NCBI GenBank assembly: GCA_902825875.1
Contig: CADECP010000037.1
Span: 1-64,000, forward strand
Direction: 5' to 3'
Length of the DNA: 64,000 nt
Source: an uncultured Acidobacteriota bacterium
GTDB taxonomy: Bacteria; Acidobacteriota; Blastocatellia; RBC074
Under the pieces are notes generated by a model, which was given only the letters and a program-made list of their open reading frames with translations, did no database searches and had not been told where the DNA came from. Numbering within the stretch: position 1 is the stretch's first letter; each line of letters begins with the position of its first letter. A program made the translations under genes and the position numbers. This document shows, one piece after another, positions 9,093 to 18,734 of the stretch.

Positions 9093-10217
9093 ATGGAAAA
9101 AATCTTCGTCCGCGATTTCACACCCAATCAAAACATCAGCACCACGTTTCTGGTCAAATCCAAAGAACTGCGCGCCAAAAAAACCGGCGGCCAGTTTGCG
9201 ATGATTACCTTTGGCGACCGAACCGGCGACATTTCCGGGCAGTGGTGGGATGGGTTTGAAGATTCGATTGACACGTTCGACAAAGACGACATCGTGTTTG
9301 TGCGCGGATTGGTCAATCTGTACCGCAATCATCTGCAAATCCAGATTCACCGTATGCGGCCCTGCCAACCGCACGAAGTTGACCTGACGCATTATTTCCC
9401 GACGACCAAATTCGATGTCGAAGTGATGTTTGCCGAACTGTTGGGTATCATCCGCGACTTTCAAAATCCACACCTGCGGCAACTGCTGGAAAACATTTTC
9501 GCTGACGACGAAACCGCGCAAAAATTCAAACGCGCTCCGGCGGCCAAAACCATGCATCATCCTTATCTGGGCGGATTGCTGGAACACACCTTGTCGCTGG
9601 TCAAACTGGCGAAAAAAGTCGGCGGGCATTACGAAGGCATTGATCTGGATTTGCTGCAAACCGGAGCCGTGCTCCACGATTTTGGCAAGATTGACGAACT
9701 GAGCTACGACCGCGCCTTTGGGTACACCAATGAAGGTCAGATGATCGGCCATCTGGTGATGGAAACGATCATGGTGTCCGACCATATCAAACAGATTGAC
9801 GGCTTTCCTGATGAATTGCGCCGCCATTTGCTGCATCTGTTGCTGACGCATCACGGCAAGCTGGAATACGGTTCGCCGAAACTGCCCAGCACGCCCGAAG
9901 CATTGATGTTGTCGTATCTGGATGATCTGGATTCCAAAGTCGAAGCGATGCAGCGACTGATGGCCGAACCGCATTCGACCGCCGATTGGACGCGCATTTC
10001 GCCGATGTTCGAGCGTCCGATTTATCGCGTCCGCGCCAACGAAACCCCAGCGGCGAATGAACCGATGACTCAGATTGTCGAACCTGCCAAAGTTTCTGTC
10101 GCGGTTGCCAGCGCGCAACCGGAAAAAAACGAAACTCCGCCACGCAAACCGCAACTGCGGTCAAACAGTTTCAATACGCCGTTCGAGGCGTTGGCTGACC
10201 TGGTCAAACCCGAATAA
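9093..10217 (+). CDS. yhaM: YhaM-like 3'-5' exoribonuclease (OB + HD)
   Basis: The 374-residue protein has an N-terminal OB-fold (about 10-100, with GDRTGDISGQWWD) and an HD-type phosphohydrolase domain (about 155-290). Metal-binding signs are HHPYLGGLLEHT, the LHDFGK pair and LLTHHGKLEYGSP. This is the layout of YhaM/CBF1 3'-5' exonucleases that trim RNA or single-stranded DNA in the cytoplasm. The C-terminal 60 residues are low-complexity and not part of the usual family length of about 315. The gene follows a mirrored intergenic element and probably starts its own transcript. Confidence 0.9.
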   Translation: MEKIFVRDFTPNQNISTTFLVKSKELRAKKTGGQFAMITFGDRTGDISGQWWDGFEDSIDTFDKDDIVFVRGLVNLYRNHLQIQIHRMRPCQPHEVDLTHYFPTTKFDVEVMFAELLGIIRDFQNPHLRQLLENIFADDETAQKFKRAPAAKTMHHPYLGGLLEHTLSLVKLAKKVGGHYEGIDLDLLQTGAVLHDFGKIDELSYDRAFGYTNEGQMIGHLVMETIMVSDHIKQIDGFPDELRRHLLHLLLTHHGKLEYGSPKLPSTPEALMLSYLDDLDSKVEAMQRLMAEPHSTADWTRISPMFERPIYRVRANETPAANEPMTQIVEPAKVSVAVASAQPEKNETPPRKPQLRSNSFNTPFEALADLVKPE

Positions 10218-10322
10218 CTGCGGGCGGACAGAACTTGATCCTTTGTCGTCGTTCGGGCAAATTTCCATCTTCAAGAACCACCCAATTCATTTCAAGCGAT
10301 TATCAGGAGGCGAAATCAAACC

Positions 10323-10949
10323 ATGATTTCAGGAATTCTGTTGGCTGCCGGAGAATCAAAACGCATGCAGCCCGATTTCAAACCATTGCTCAAATGGGGC
10401 AAACGCACCGTCATTGGTGAATGTGTTTACCAGTTACGCAATTCCCAACTGGCCGACATCTTTGTCGTGCTCGGTCATCGCGAAGCCGACGTTCGCACTC
10501 GACTGGCCGGAACCGGAGTGCAATACGCGGTCAACGAAGATTACGCCAACGGCATGTTGTCTTCGATCAAAACCGGATTGGCGATGATCGGCCCGAACAC
10601 TGATGCCGTGTTGATCGCGTTGGTAGATCAACCGATGGTCAAATCCGATGTCATCAACAAACTGATTGACGCTTACGGCGACGGCAGCAAAGGCATCGTC
10701 ATCCCGACATACAACGGCAAACACGGCCACCCGATCATTGTCAGCTACAGCTATTTCGACGAAATGATGCAGCTTGACGAAGCGAATCCCGAAGGCTTGG
10801 GCGCGTTCATCAACGCACACAAAAACGACTGGCTGGAAGTCCCCGTCGAAACCTCCGCGGTGATCGAAGACATTGACGTGCCCGAACAATACCAACGGCT
10901 GAGCCGGCAGGCGGCTCCGCTGTACGAACATCACAATTGGCATCCGTAA
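10323..10949 (+). CDS. mocA: MocA-like molybdenum cofactor cytidylyltransferase
   Basis: This 208-residue NTP-transferase has the nucleotide-binding start ILLAAGESKRM, the core FKPLLKWG and the metal/substrate site LVDQPMV, then GHPIIVS. These match the MocA/MobA-like family that activates molybdopterin with CTP or handles related nucleotidyl transfers. AGGAGG lies 12 bases before the ATG, a little far. No molybdoenzyme gene (for example a xanthine dehydrogenase) lies beside it, so the substrate is inferred from the family alone. Confidence 0.85.
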   Translation: MISGILLAAGESKRMQPDFKPLLKWGKRTVIGECVYQLRNSQLADIFVVLGHREADVRTRLAGTGVQYAVNEDYANGMLSSIKTGLAMIGPNTDAVLIALVDQPMVKSDVINKLIDAYGDGSKGIVIPTYNGKHGHPIIVSYSYFDEMMQLDEANPEGLGAFINAHKNDWLEVPVETSAVIEDIDVPEQYQRLSRQAAPLYEHHNWHP

Positions 10950-10957
10950 AACTCATT

Positions 10958-11066
10958 TCAAAAGGCAAAAGGCAAAAGGCAAAAGTCAAAGTGCGGAATT
11001 CAGTCTGTTAAACTTCGTTTGGTGTGCTGGAATTTTGCTTTTTGATATTTGCCTTTTGCCTTTTGA
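10958..11066. repeat. Mirrored intergenic element, AAAAGGC-type
   Basis: A 19-base arm made of tandem AAAAGGC units (10958-10976, with further copies to 10990) is repeated as its perfect reverse complement at 11048-11066. About 70 bases of unique sequence lie between. The element ends nine bases before the UbiD start codon. Confidence 0.8.
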
Positions 11067-11074
11067 TTTAACCA

Positions 11075-12529
11075 ATGGCTTACGCAGACTTACGCGAATT
11101 CATTCGAGCTTTAGACAAGCATGGCGAACTAAAGCGAATCAAAGTCCCGGTTTCCAGCGATCAGGAAATCACTGAAATCACCGACCGCGTTTCAAAATCT
11201 AAAGAGAGTAACAAAGCTCTGCTGTTTGAAAACGTAGACGGCGGCAAAATCCCTGTGCTGATTAATGCGTTGGGCAGCGAACGGCGCATGGAACTGGCGC
11301 TGGAGGTCAACCGCATTGACGATGTGGCGCAACGACTGACCGACTGGCTGGATTTCAAATCGCCTGAAGGCTTGCTGGAAAAAGTGAAGATGCTGCCGAA
11401 ACTGGCCGAGCTTGGAAAATACTTTCCTCGTGATGTGAAGTCCGGCCCTTGTCAGGAAGTCGTCAAGCGCGAAGGCGAATTTTCGCTACTGGATTTTCCG
11501 ATTCTGAAATGCTGGGAACTGGACGGCGGACGCTTCATCACCTTTCCGATGGTCTTCACCAAAAATCCGCGTTCGGGCAAACGCAATTGCGGGATGTATC
11601 GCATGCAGGTTTATGACGAAACGACCACCGGCATGCATTGGCAATTGCACAAACACGGCGCGGCGCATCATCGTGATCTGGAAAAACGCGGCGCCCAGCG
11701 TATGGAAGTCGCCGTCGCCATCGGAGCCGAACCGATCACGAACTTTGCCGCGACGTTGCCCTTGCCCGACGATCTGGACGAAATGATTTTCGCCAGTTTT
11801 TTGCGCGAAAAACCGATTGAGATGGTCAAATGCGTTTCGGTGGATTTGGAAGTTCCCGCGACTGCCGAAATCGTGCTTGAAGGTTATGTTGATCCGGCGG
11901 AACGTCGCATCGAAGGGCCGTTTGGCGATCACACGGGCTTTTACACTTTGGAAGAACCGTACCCGGTTTTTCACGTGACGACAGTTACGCATCGCAAAAA
12001 CCCGATTTACCAGACGACGATTGTCGGGCGGCCTCCGATGGAAGATTGCTGGATGGGACGAGCGATCATTCGCGTGACGATGCCTGTGCTCAAGCGTCAA
12101 ATGCCGGAAATCGTGGATATGAATCTTCCATTTGAAGGCGTCTTTCACAACTTGATGCTGGTTTCGATTCGCAAACAGTATCCCGGCCACGCTCGCAAAA
12201 TCATGAACGCGATTTGGGGAATGGGGCAGGCGATGTTCACCAAGTGCATTGTAGTCGTGGACGAAGACGTCAACGTCCAAGACCCTTCGGAAGTCGCGTG
12301 GAAAGTTTTGAATAATATAGACCCCGAACGCGATATACAGTTTACGATGGGGCCGATTGACGTGCTGGATCATGCGTCGCGGTTCCAGGGCTACGGATCG
12401 AAGATGGGCGTTGACGCAACGCGCAAATGGAAAAACGAAGGCTTCGACCGGCTGTGGCCTAAAGAAAACAACACCAGCGAAGAAGTAAAACGGCTGGTGG
12501 ATGCAAAATGGAAAAAGCTCGGATTGTGA
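11075..12529 (+). CDS. ubiD: UbiD-family decarboxylase
   Basis: This 484-residue enzyme belongs to the prenylated-FMN dependent decarboxylases. Recognised blocks are YADLREFIRALDKHGELKRI at the start, the central GMYRMQVYDE and AVAIGAEP, then EGPFGDHTGFYTLEEPYPVF and TIVGRPPMEDCWMG. The family removes a carboxyl from aromatic or unsaturated acids, for example in quinone biosynthesis; these organisms use menaquinone. The UbiX partner that makes prenyl-FMN is not in the window. Length and motif order are normal. The start sits just after a mirrored repeat with no clear ribosome site. Confidence 0.92.
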   Translation: MAYADLREFIRALDKHGELKRIKVPVSSDQEITEITDRVSKSKESNKALLFENVDGGKIPVLINALGSERRMELALEVNRIDDVAQRLTDWLDFKSPEGLLEKVKMLPKLAELGKYFPRDVKSGPCQEVVKREGEFSLLDFPILKCWELDGGRFITFPMVFTKNPRSGKRNCGMYRMQVYDETTTGMHWQLHKHGAAHHRDLEKRGAQRMEVAVAIGAEPITNFAATLPLPDDLDEMIFASFLREKPIEMVKCVSVDLEVPATAEIVLEGYVDPAERRIEGPFGDHTGFYTLEEPYPVFHVTTVTHRKNPIYQTTIVGRPPMEDCWMGRAIIRVTMPVLKRQMPEIVDMNLPFEGVFHNLMLVSIRKQYPGHARKIMNAIWGMGQAMFTKCIVVVDEDVNVQDPSEVAWKVLNNIDPERDIQFTMGPIDVLDHASRFQGYGSKMGVDATRKWKNEGFDRLWPKENNTSEEVKRLVDAKWKKLGL

Positions 12530-12555
12530 TCCGCGTTTATAAACAGAGGTGTTTT

Positions 12556-13188
12556 ATGAAATCGTTTTTGATGGCTGCGTGTGCAGCAATTTTGTTGTTG
12601 GCCGGTTCGCCGGTTGAAACTAAGGCACAGAAAACCGAAAAGAAATCGGCCAAGAAAGAAGTGGCGACGTTGGCTGGAGGGTGTTTCTGGTGTCTGGAAG
12701 CCGTTTATGTCGAATTGAAAGGTGTGGATAAAGTTGCGTCGGGATATTCCGGCGGCACAGTCGCCAATCCGACTTATAAGCAAGTCACTTCAGGCACGAC
12801 CGGACATGCTGAAGTCGTGCAGATCACCTTCGATCCGCAAATCATTTCTTACAAAGAATTGCTGGAAGTCTTTTTCACCATTCACGATCCGACTTCGCTC
12901 AATCGGCAAGGCGCAGATGTTGGCACGCAGTATCGTTCGGCGATTTACTACCACTCGCCGGAACAGAAAAGCACAGCCGAAAAAGTCATCGCCGATCTGA
13001 CAACGGCTGGAATCTGGAAAAACAAAATCGTCACCGAAGTGGCGAAGTTCGACGTGTTTTATAAAGCGGAAGATTATCACCAGAACTATTACGCGCTGAA
13101 TCCAGATCAGGCTTATTGCCGGATGGTGATCGAACCGAAAGTCATCAAATTCCGCAAACAGTTTTTGCCGAAACTGAAAAAACAGTAA
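12556..13188 (+). CDS. msrA: Exported peptide methionine sulfoxide reductase A
   Basis: MsrA reduces methionine-S-sulfoxide in oxidised proteins. The catalytic motif GCFWC gives C43 as the attacking cysteine, followed by YSGG, TTGHAEVVQI, DPTSLNRQG and DVGTQYRS, all family hallmarks. Residues 1-25 form a Sec signal peptide (AACAAILLLAG, cut near KAQ), so this form should act in the periplasm. A possible resolving cysteine is near the C-terminus (QAYCRMV). The ATG at 12556 follows AGAGGTG; the longer frame from 12508 overlaps the upstream gene and would bury the signal. No MsrB gene is adjacent. Confidence 0.94.
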   Translation: MKSFLMAACAAILLLAGSPVETKAQKTEKKSAKKEVATLAGGCFWCLEAVYVELKGVDKVASGYSGGTVANPTYKQVTSGTTGHAEVVQITFDPQIISYKELLEVFFTIHDPTSLNRQGADVGTQYRSAIYYHSPEQKSTAEKVIADLTTAGIWKNKIVTEVAKFDVFYKAEDYHQNYYALNPDQAYCRMVIEPKVIKFRKQFLPKLKKQ

Positions 13189-13200
13189 GCACAACTACCA

Positions 13201-13265
13201 CTGGCAAAAAGATTGGGGCAGAAAAATCCTAAATTCTTCTTTTTTCTGCCCACATTTTCTGCCAG
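13201..13265. repeat. Mirrored intergenic element, GGGCAGAAAA-type
   Basis: The left arm 13201-13226 (CTGGCAAAAAGATTGGGGCA, then GAAAAA) and right arm 13241-13265 (TTTTTCTGCCCACATTTTCT, then GCCAG) are imperfect reverse complements built from GGCAGAAAA-like units. It may also end msrA transcription. Confidence 0.65.
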
Positions 13266-13294
13266 CCAATTCCCTTCAACATTGTGAGGCTGAC

Positions 13295-14164
13295 ATGCGA
13301 AAGAAACTGATTTTTGTTTGCGTAGCGATTTCGGCTTCTCTGATTATCGCTTCATCACAAACCGCCAACTCCAAGCCGCAAAAGCCCACACTGGTTTGGT
13401 CAGATGAATTCGACGGGGCAACCGGAACTGCTCCTGACCCAGCCAAGTGGGGCTATGATTTGGGAATCGGCCCCGGCAGAGACGGTTGGGGCAATCAGGA
13501 ACTTCAGACTTACACCAACCGAACGGCGAACGCTTCTTTGGACGGCGAAGGTCATCTGGTCATCAAAGCCAATCGAGAAAATTTCACTGGCGCGGATGGA
13601 TTTGCGCGCGCGTACACTTCGGCGCGGTTAATCACGAAAGGCAAATTCGAGCCGACTTACGGGCGAATCGAAGCCAGAATCAAAGTTCCTTTCGGACAAG
13701 GGATATGGCCTGCGTTCTGGATGCTGGGCAGCAATATCACTTCGGTCGGTTGGCCTGCTTGCGGCGAAATTGACGTGATGGAACACATCGGGCGAGAACC
13801 TTCGACCGTGTATGGCACGCTGCACGGGCCTGGGTTTTCCGGCGCGCAAGGATTGAGCGATTCATTGACCTTGCTCGATGGCAAAAAATTCGCCGATGAG
13901 TTTCACATCTTTGAAGTGGAATGGAATCCGCGCGACATCAGTTTTTACGTGGACGGACTGCATTACCACACGCGCAAATCGCCTGAATTCACAGGCAATC
14001 GGCAATGGGTGTTCGATCATCCGTTTTACCTGTTGCTGAACGTCGCAGTCGGAGGCCAATGGCCGGGCAACCCCGACGCCACGACTGTGTTTCCGCAAAC
14101 GATGATGGTGGATTACGTCCGCGTGTATTCCGATTTGCGAGCGCCGATCAACCGAATTCGGTAA
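13295..14164 (+). CDS. Secreted GH16 beta-glucanase (laminarinase type)
   Basis: This 289-residue protein has a signal peptide (residues 1-27) and a GH16 jelly-roll catalytic domain. The active-site motif is [10 protein letters not shown], in which the two Glu act as nucleophile and acid/base and the Asp lies between them. Other GH16 blocks are LVWSDEFDG near the N-terminus, [20 protein letters not shown] and the terminal MMVDYVRVY. Members cut beta-1,3 or mixed beta-glucans. No carbohydrate-binding module is attached. It converges with the GMC oxidoreductase gene, 28 bases apart. Confidence 0.93.
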   Translation: MRKKLIFVCVAISASLIIASSQTANSKPQKPTLVWSDEFDGATGTAPDPAKWGYDLGIGPGRDGWGNQELQTYTNRTANASLDGEGHLVIKANRENFTGADGFARAYTSARLITKGKFEPTYGRIEARIKVPFGQGIWPAFWMLGSNITSVGWPACGEIDVMEHIGREPSTVYGTLHGPGFSGAQGLSDSLTLLDGKKFADEFHIFEVEWNPRDISFYVDGLHYHTRKSPEFTGNRQWVFDHPFYLLLNVAVGGQWPGNPDATTVFPQTMMVDYVRVYSDLRAPINRIR

Positions 14165-14192
14165 CTGCCAATAGGCGGCGGCAAACCATCAA

Positions 14193-15884
14193 TCACAAAT
14201 TCCCCTGCCGTAACTCTTCAGCCAAAAACTCGCTCGCGCGCCACGAAACCGCTGCGATGGAAAGCGTGCAGTTTTTTTCCGGGCAAGACACAAATGAAGC
14301 ACCATCCACCACGAACAGGTTTTTGACTTCGTGCGCCTGATTGAATTTGTTCAGCACGGAAATTTTCGGATCATTGCCCATCCGAGCCGTGCCGACTTCG
14401 TGCGTGGCATCGCCCGGCGGAGGCGGCAAGGTGCGCGTGTAAGGAATAATTTCGGCTCCGGCGGCGCGCAGCAATTCTTCGGCGTTGTCATAAATCAACC
14501 CGGCCATTTTCAATTCGTTGTCGCCCCATTTGGCGTGGAAGCTAAGCTGCGGAATGCCGTAACGATCTTTTAATCCCGAAGGATCAATCTCGCAGTAATT
14601 GTCGAAATACGGCAGGCATTCGCCGAACCCCGCCATTGAAATCCGCGCAGGCGCAATTTCGCGGACGGTCTTTTTGAATTCCCCGCCGAAACCTGCAAAG
14701 CGTTTGGCGTGGCCGGGAAAAACGCCTGAACCGCTGTTGGGTTGGAATTGCCAACCGCGCAGCACGGAAACTTTGCGCCCGCCTTTTATGTTTGTGTGGC
14801 GAGGGATATAAACGTGGCCTCCGCCGGAACCGTCGTCGCTGACGACTTCAGAACCTTTCATCGCTGGAACATAACCGCTGATCATTCCGGCTTTGAAATT
14901 GTCCATCAGGTAATGTCCCAGCACGCCCGAAGCGTTGGCCATTCCGTTTTCGTGATGGCGAGTTTTGGAATTGAGCAGGATGCGCGTTGAAGCCATTGCT
15001 CCCGCGCCGATGACCACGACTTTGGCGCGCGCTTCGTACGTCAGCCGATTTTTTGTGTCTATAAATTCGACACCACGCGCCTTGCCGGTTTTTGGATCAA
15101 GCAAGACACGATGAACGGCCGCTCCGGTGCGCAAGGTGAAGTTCTTCTTTCCGACAAGCTGGGGAATGATCGTGTCCAGCGTGGAAAAGCGCGAAGCCGT
15201 CGAACAGCCGTAATCGCAATTGCCGCAATAATGACAGGCGGCTCGATTGTCGCGGTTTTTCAGGATTATGGCTTTGCGAATGGGAATGATCGGAATGCCG
15301 ATTTTCTTTCCGCCGCGAACCAGTTGCGCTTCGCCGCAACGCGGCGCAGGCGTTGGCGCGTGATAGTTCCCGTCGGGCGTGACCGCCAAACCTTCGCGTG
15401 TGCCGAACACGCCCATCAAGTCTTCCGCCTTGTCGTAATACGGCGCGAGTTCGTCGTAAGAAATCGGCCAGTCTTCGCCCGCTCCATCCTGCAAAGACTT
15501 GGGTTTCATATCCCATTCGGACATTCGCAAACTGACTCGCGCCCAGGTGTTGGTGCGGCCTCCGACGGCGTGAATCCGAGTCCAATGAAAATCAGTTCCG
15601 GGCGCGGTGGCGTAACGGTCTTTGTACGGATGAACGTACAGATGTTCGGTGTAGGCGCTGACTTTCCATAACCCGTCGTACTGGCCCGGTCTGCCCAAGC
15701 CGCGAAACGGCATGTCGTAAGGATAGGAATGTTCGGTATGGAAGATTTGGTTGCGATCCCATTTCGGCCCGATTTCCAACAGCAACACATTCAAACCTTT
15801 GTTGACCAGCACGTGCGCGGCGATACCGCCCGCTGCGCCGGAACCAACGATGATTACGTCGTAGAGAGTCTTTAGCTGTGCCAT
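14193..15884 (-). CDS. GMC-family FAD oxidoreductase
   Basis: The 563-residue flavoprotein has the Rossmann motif [17 protein letters not shown] near the N-terminus, the GMC segment [10 protein letters not shown], and the C-terminal GMC block HEVGTARMG followed by [10 protein letters not shown] cysteine cluster [12 protein letters not shown] is typical of the glucose/choline-dehydrogenase-like branch. No TAT or Sec signal is seen, so it is probably cytoplasmic. It is the last gene of a four-gene minus-strand redox set and may oxidise an alcohol or hydroxy product. The start at 15884 is preferred because the flavin fold begins there; 15917 is also open. Neither has a clear ribosome site. Confidence 0.9.
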   Translation of the reverse strand: MAQLKTLYDVIIVGSGAAGGIAAHVLVNKGLNVLLLEIGPKWDRNQIFHTEHSYPYDMPFRGLGRPGQYDGLWKVSAYTEHLYVHPYKDRYATAPGTDFHWTRIHAVGGRTNTWARVSLRMSEWDMKPKSLQDGAGEDWPISYDELAPYYDKAEDLMGVFGTREGLAVTPDGNYHAPTPAPRCGEAQLVRGGKKIGIPIIPIRKAIILKNRDNRAACHYCGNCDYGCSTASRFSTLDTIIPQLVGKKNFTLRTGAAVHRVLLDPKTGKARGVEFIDTKNRLTYEARAKVVVIGAGAMASTRILLNSKTRHHENGMANASGVLGHYLMDNFKAGMISGYVPAMKGSEVVSDDGSGGGHVYIPRHTNIKGGRKVSVLRGWQFQPNSGSGVFPGHAKRFAGFGGEFKKTVREIAPARISMAGFGECLPYFDNYCEIDPSGLKDRYGIPQLSFHAKWGDNELKMAGLIYDNAEELLRAAGAEIIPYTRTLPPPPGDATHEVGTARMGNDPKISVLNKFNQAHEVKNLFVVDGASFVSCPEKNCTLSIAAVSWRASEFLAEELRQGNL

Positions 15885-15915
15885 GTGTTTCAGAAACGTG
15901 ATTGGAGTTGAATGC

Positions 15916-15960
15916 AAAAAGGACAGTCAGAATAGCATGCCTGCTTCTGCCTGTCCTCTT
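15916..15960. repeat. Mirrored intergenic element, GGACAG-type
   Basis: AAAAAGGACAGTCAGAAT (15916-15933) is matched by CTTCTGCCTGTCCTCTT (15944-15960) with two mismatches. It lies between the GMC and amine oxidase genes and may form a hairpin in their shared transcript. Confidence 0.6.
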
Positions 15961-16002
15961 GTATGGTTCTATCAGTTTGTATGTTTCTACAGCTTGCCAC
16001 CA

Positions 16003-17580
16003 TTACCCCAGCGGTTTTACGCCGAAGTATTTGCCGAGCATCAGGTCGGCTGTTTGCAGCGCGCCTTCGACCCAGCCTTGTGCGTCGGAATAGGCTTCGC
16101 CGCAAATGTACACCGGAGCGCCGGGCGCAGGATTCAGAATTTGTTCCTTCACCTCGTTGCTTTTCACGCCGATATTCCAGGAATTCCAGCCTCCGCCGAA
16201 CGGGTCGTCTCCCCAGTCTTTGAAGCTGGCGTCGGCGACCGGCGGCAGAAATTGCAACCCGTGAACGACGCCCAATTGCCGCTGAACTTCGGCAACCATC
16301 GCCGCCGGAGCGCGATTCCTGAGCCATTCGGGATCGGCGTTGGCGGATTGTTCCGAAGCGCCGACGAACCATTCCGGTTCTGAAAATTGACCTGGTTGAT
16401 TGGCGCGTTTGCGTTTGGGACGGAACCCATCCCAGAACCCGATGTTCAATCCGTCGTCGTAACTGGCCATCAACATGGCGCGGCCAGCAGTCGCAGGCTG
16501 GCCATTGTCGTCCGGCCAGTAATACGTCTGCCGAACCGGCAGATCGGTCGTTGTGCGGCCTTTTTGAACTCCGGCAGACAGCCACCACGGATAGGCATAC
16601 GTCGTGAAGAGTTTGAACAACGGGCGCGGCGTGACGCTGCCAATCAACGTAGCGACCTGGGGTTGTTGCAGCAACTGACTGCCGGGCGCGATCAAATCCA
16701 ATGCGCGACGAGGCATCGCCAGAATCAAAGCTTTGGCTTTTACCGTACTGCCGTCCTGCAATCGGATTTCCGCCCCATCCGTTGTTTGGTCGAAGCCCGA
16801 AACTTTGGCGTTGAAGCGAATTTCGCCACCAGCTTTTTTCAATCGTTCGGCGACGGTCAGCGGAACCTGCTGAAAACCTTTCTTGAAGCCTTTGTATTCG
16901 GGCGTGACTCCGAAATCGGACAAATACCAGGGAATGGCGTCCGCCGCGTTCCAGTTACTGAGCGTGGTTTCGTATCCTCCGGCGACGACGGCGAGTTGAT
17001 ACGCTTCGTCGCTCATCACACACAGCAGCACTTGCCAGAATCCCTGTTTGTACAGCGGCTGGCCGTTGAAACTCGCCGCCTGCGCCATTGCTCTGCGTTG
17101 TTCATCGGTCAAACCGGCAGCCGTAATTCCCGGCACGATTTGTTCGATGGCATTGACGACCAACTGGCTGGCGGTTTGGCCGAATTCCTGAAACGTCAGC
17201 CGATAAGGCACTTTCGCCGGTTTTTTGGAAAAGTCCGACAATCGCAAATGCGTTCCGCGCAGATAAGAAATGTTGTCTGGCTGATCCACCGGGAACGCAT
17301 ACGTTTCTATGTAATCGTTCGGCGTGGCGGTTTTGTTCAACTCTGCAATCAGGTTGGTAATCAGCGGCTGGACGGCAGGCAGAATTCGCATGCCGCCGAG
17401 TTCGGCTTTCATGTATGGAATCTGCGGCGGCGAAACCGATAGCAACCGGCCTCCGATGTGATCGCTGGATTCCAACACGACGACTCGTTTTTTGCCGCCG
17501 TCGGTCAGCAAACGCCACGCGGAATAAACTCCCGAAACGCCTCCGCCGACAATGGCTACGTCGTAAATTTCTTTGGGCAT
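16003..17580 (-). CDS. Flavin amine oxidase (VioA/RebO/LAAO-like)
   Basis: This 525-residue FAD enzyme begins with the dinucleotide fold VAIVGGGVSGVYSAW, then ESSDHIGGR and the amino-acid-oxidase signature ELGGMRILP. It ends with the FAD-closing block YICGEAYSDAQGWVEGAL. Family members oxidise amines or L-amino acids to imines with release of peroxide. No export signal is seen. GGAGA precedes the ATG at 17580; a much longer frame from 17910 runs through the neighbouring gene and is rejected. Its ferritin-like neighbour 29 bases upstream belongs to the domain family that uses such imines in violacein-type pathways, so an L-amino-acid substrate is likely. That link is inference. Confidence 0.9.
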   Translation of the reverse strand: MPKEIYDVAIVGGGVSGVYSAWRLLTDGGKKRVVVLESSDHIGGRLLSVSPPQIPYMKAELGGMRILPAVQPLITNLIAELNKTATPNDYIETYAFPVDQPDNISYLRGTHLRLSDFSKKPAKVPYRLTFQEFGQTASQLVVNAIEQIVPGITAAGLTDEQRRAMAQAASFNGQPLYKQGFWQVLLCVMSDEAYQLAVVAGGYETTLSNWNAADAIPWYLSDFGVTPEYKGFKKGFQQVPLTVAERLKKAGGEIRFNAKVSGFDQTTDGAEIRLQDGSTVKAKALILAMPRRALDLIAPGSQLLQQPQVATLIGSVTPRPLFKLFTTYAYPWWLSAGVQKGRTTTDLPVRQTYYWPDDNGQPATAGRAMLMASYDDGLNIGFWDGFRPKRKRANQPGQFSEPEWFVGASEQSANADPEWLRNRAPAAMVAEVQRQLGVVHGLQFLPPVADASFKDWGDDPFGGGWNSWNIGVKSNEVKEQILNPAPGAPVYICGEAYSDAQGWVEGALQTADLMLGKYFGVKPLG

Positions 17581-17609
17581 AGTTTTGTCTCCAAATTGGT
17601 TCTTGTTCG

Positions 17610-18656
17610 TTAGCTGGGCAACACAAAGTTCGGGCCGTAATTGCCCAACGAAGGATTGTTGCTGTCGAGCGGGATTTGCAGGATCGTCTGCGCCAAACCT
17701 GGTAGCGAAAACATCTGGCCGATGGCGCTGTCTATGCTGCCGGTTCCGTTCCAGGCGGCTTGTAAACCGTCCAGCATTCCCGCAAACGCCTGATTGAAGG
17801 CATCCAAATCCGACTGAACGTTCGCTGGAACGTTTGTGTAACCGCCCGCCGGAATCGGAGCCATCGGATATACATCGGGAATCGTGATGGCGCCACCCGC
17901 GTATTGCCATTGCCCGCTGACCTGAACCAGCATCTTGCCGTTCCAGATTTCTGCAAACCGGTAGTAATGCGCGAAGTCTGCGTCTTCATCCAGCGGAGAA
18001 GTGGAGGTGCCTTCGCCCTGTTCCTTGATGACTTCAATCGCGTTTTGCACATCGGTCAGATTGTTGATCGGGAAGACTTCATTGTGAGTCTGGTTGAGCG
18101 AATTGAATGTCACCGTAAGTTGGTGTTGGCCGGTAAATGTCGGATTGACCTGCTGGAACGCTGCCAAAATTGCGTCGTAAAACTCGCCGATGGTTGGGTG
18201 CGATGGAGCAGGCGCTTGTTTCGGCGCGGGGTTGGTGTTCGGGACGACCGGACCGTTTTCGGGATATTCGATGGCCATGTACACGTCATAAACCTGATCC
18301 AGCGTCAGTCCGGCCAGCGTCACGGTCAGGTTCGGATTGACGCCTCCGGGCAACGGACCCGGATAAGTTGGGATGTTGCTGCTGATTTGCGGAGTTCCGC
18401 CAATCGCCGTCAGCATGTTGCAAGCCAGTCCCAGATGCAGCATTTCTTCCAAAATGATGTTGTTCATCTGGTCGTAAACCGGGCCGCTGCCGCTTTGAAT
18501 TGACCACTGCCCGCACAGATAAACCGGCAGCGTCGCCAATTCCAGATCAACAGCGGCTTGAAGACTTTCCTGCAACCAAGCCAGGTTGTACTGCTCGGCG
18601 GGAACTTGCATTAACTCAACAATTTTATTGTTTTTGGAATACGTTCTCTTGTCCAT
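17610..18656 (-). CDS. Ferritin-like protein, iminophenyl-pyruvate dimer synthase type
   Basis: This 348-residue protein resembles the ferritin-like domain (PF12902) found at the C-terminus of VioB/RebD and as stand-alone proteins. Helix 1 carries E39 in DLELATLPVYL, and helix 2 carries LEEMLHLGLACNMLTAIGG with E70, E71 and H74, the usual di-metal ligands. Further blocks are TIGEFYDAI and HYYRFAEIWNG. The N-terminal haem-catalase-like part of true VioB is absent. AAGGAG lies before the start. It is flanked by a di-haem oxidoreductase and a flavin amine oxidase in the same direction. The reaction is unproven. Confidence 0.85.
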   Translation of the reverse strand: MDKRTYSKNNKIVELMQVPAEQYNLAWLQESLQAAVDLELATLPVYLCGQWSIQSGSGPVYDQMNNIILEEMLHLGLACNMLTAIGGTPQISSNIPTYPGPLPGGVNPNLTVTLAGLTLDQVYDVYMAIEYPENGPVVPNTNPAPKQAPAPSHPTIGEFYDAILAAFQQVNPTFTGQHQLTVTFNSLNQTHNEVFPINNLTDVQNAIEVIKEQGEGTSTSPLDEDADFAHYYRFAEIWNGKMLVQVSGQWQYAGGAITIPDVYPMAPIPAGGYTNVPANVQSDLDAFNQAFAGMLDGLQAAWNGTGSIDSAIGQMFSLPGLAQTILQIPLDSNNPSLGNYGPNFVLPS

Positions 18657-18734
18657 TGAATTGCTCCTTGTTGGTTTAGGTAAGAAAACCGACGCGCCTT
18701 TGGCTGGCGCGCCGGGTCGTGAATGGTTGTCGTT

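Noticed and set aside
9021-10154. Long minus-strand frame (377 aa) opposite the YhaM-like gene
   Set aside because: Shadow frame of a well-supported HD/OB exonuclease; no start context or family match.
17581-17910. N-terminal extension of the amine oxidase to 635 residues
   Set aside because: It overlaps the ferritin-like gene in another frame; the flavin fold and ribosome site place the start at 17580.
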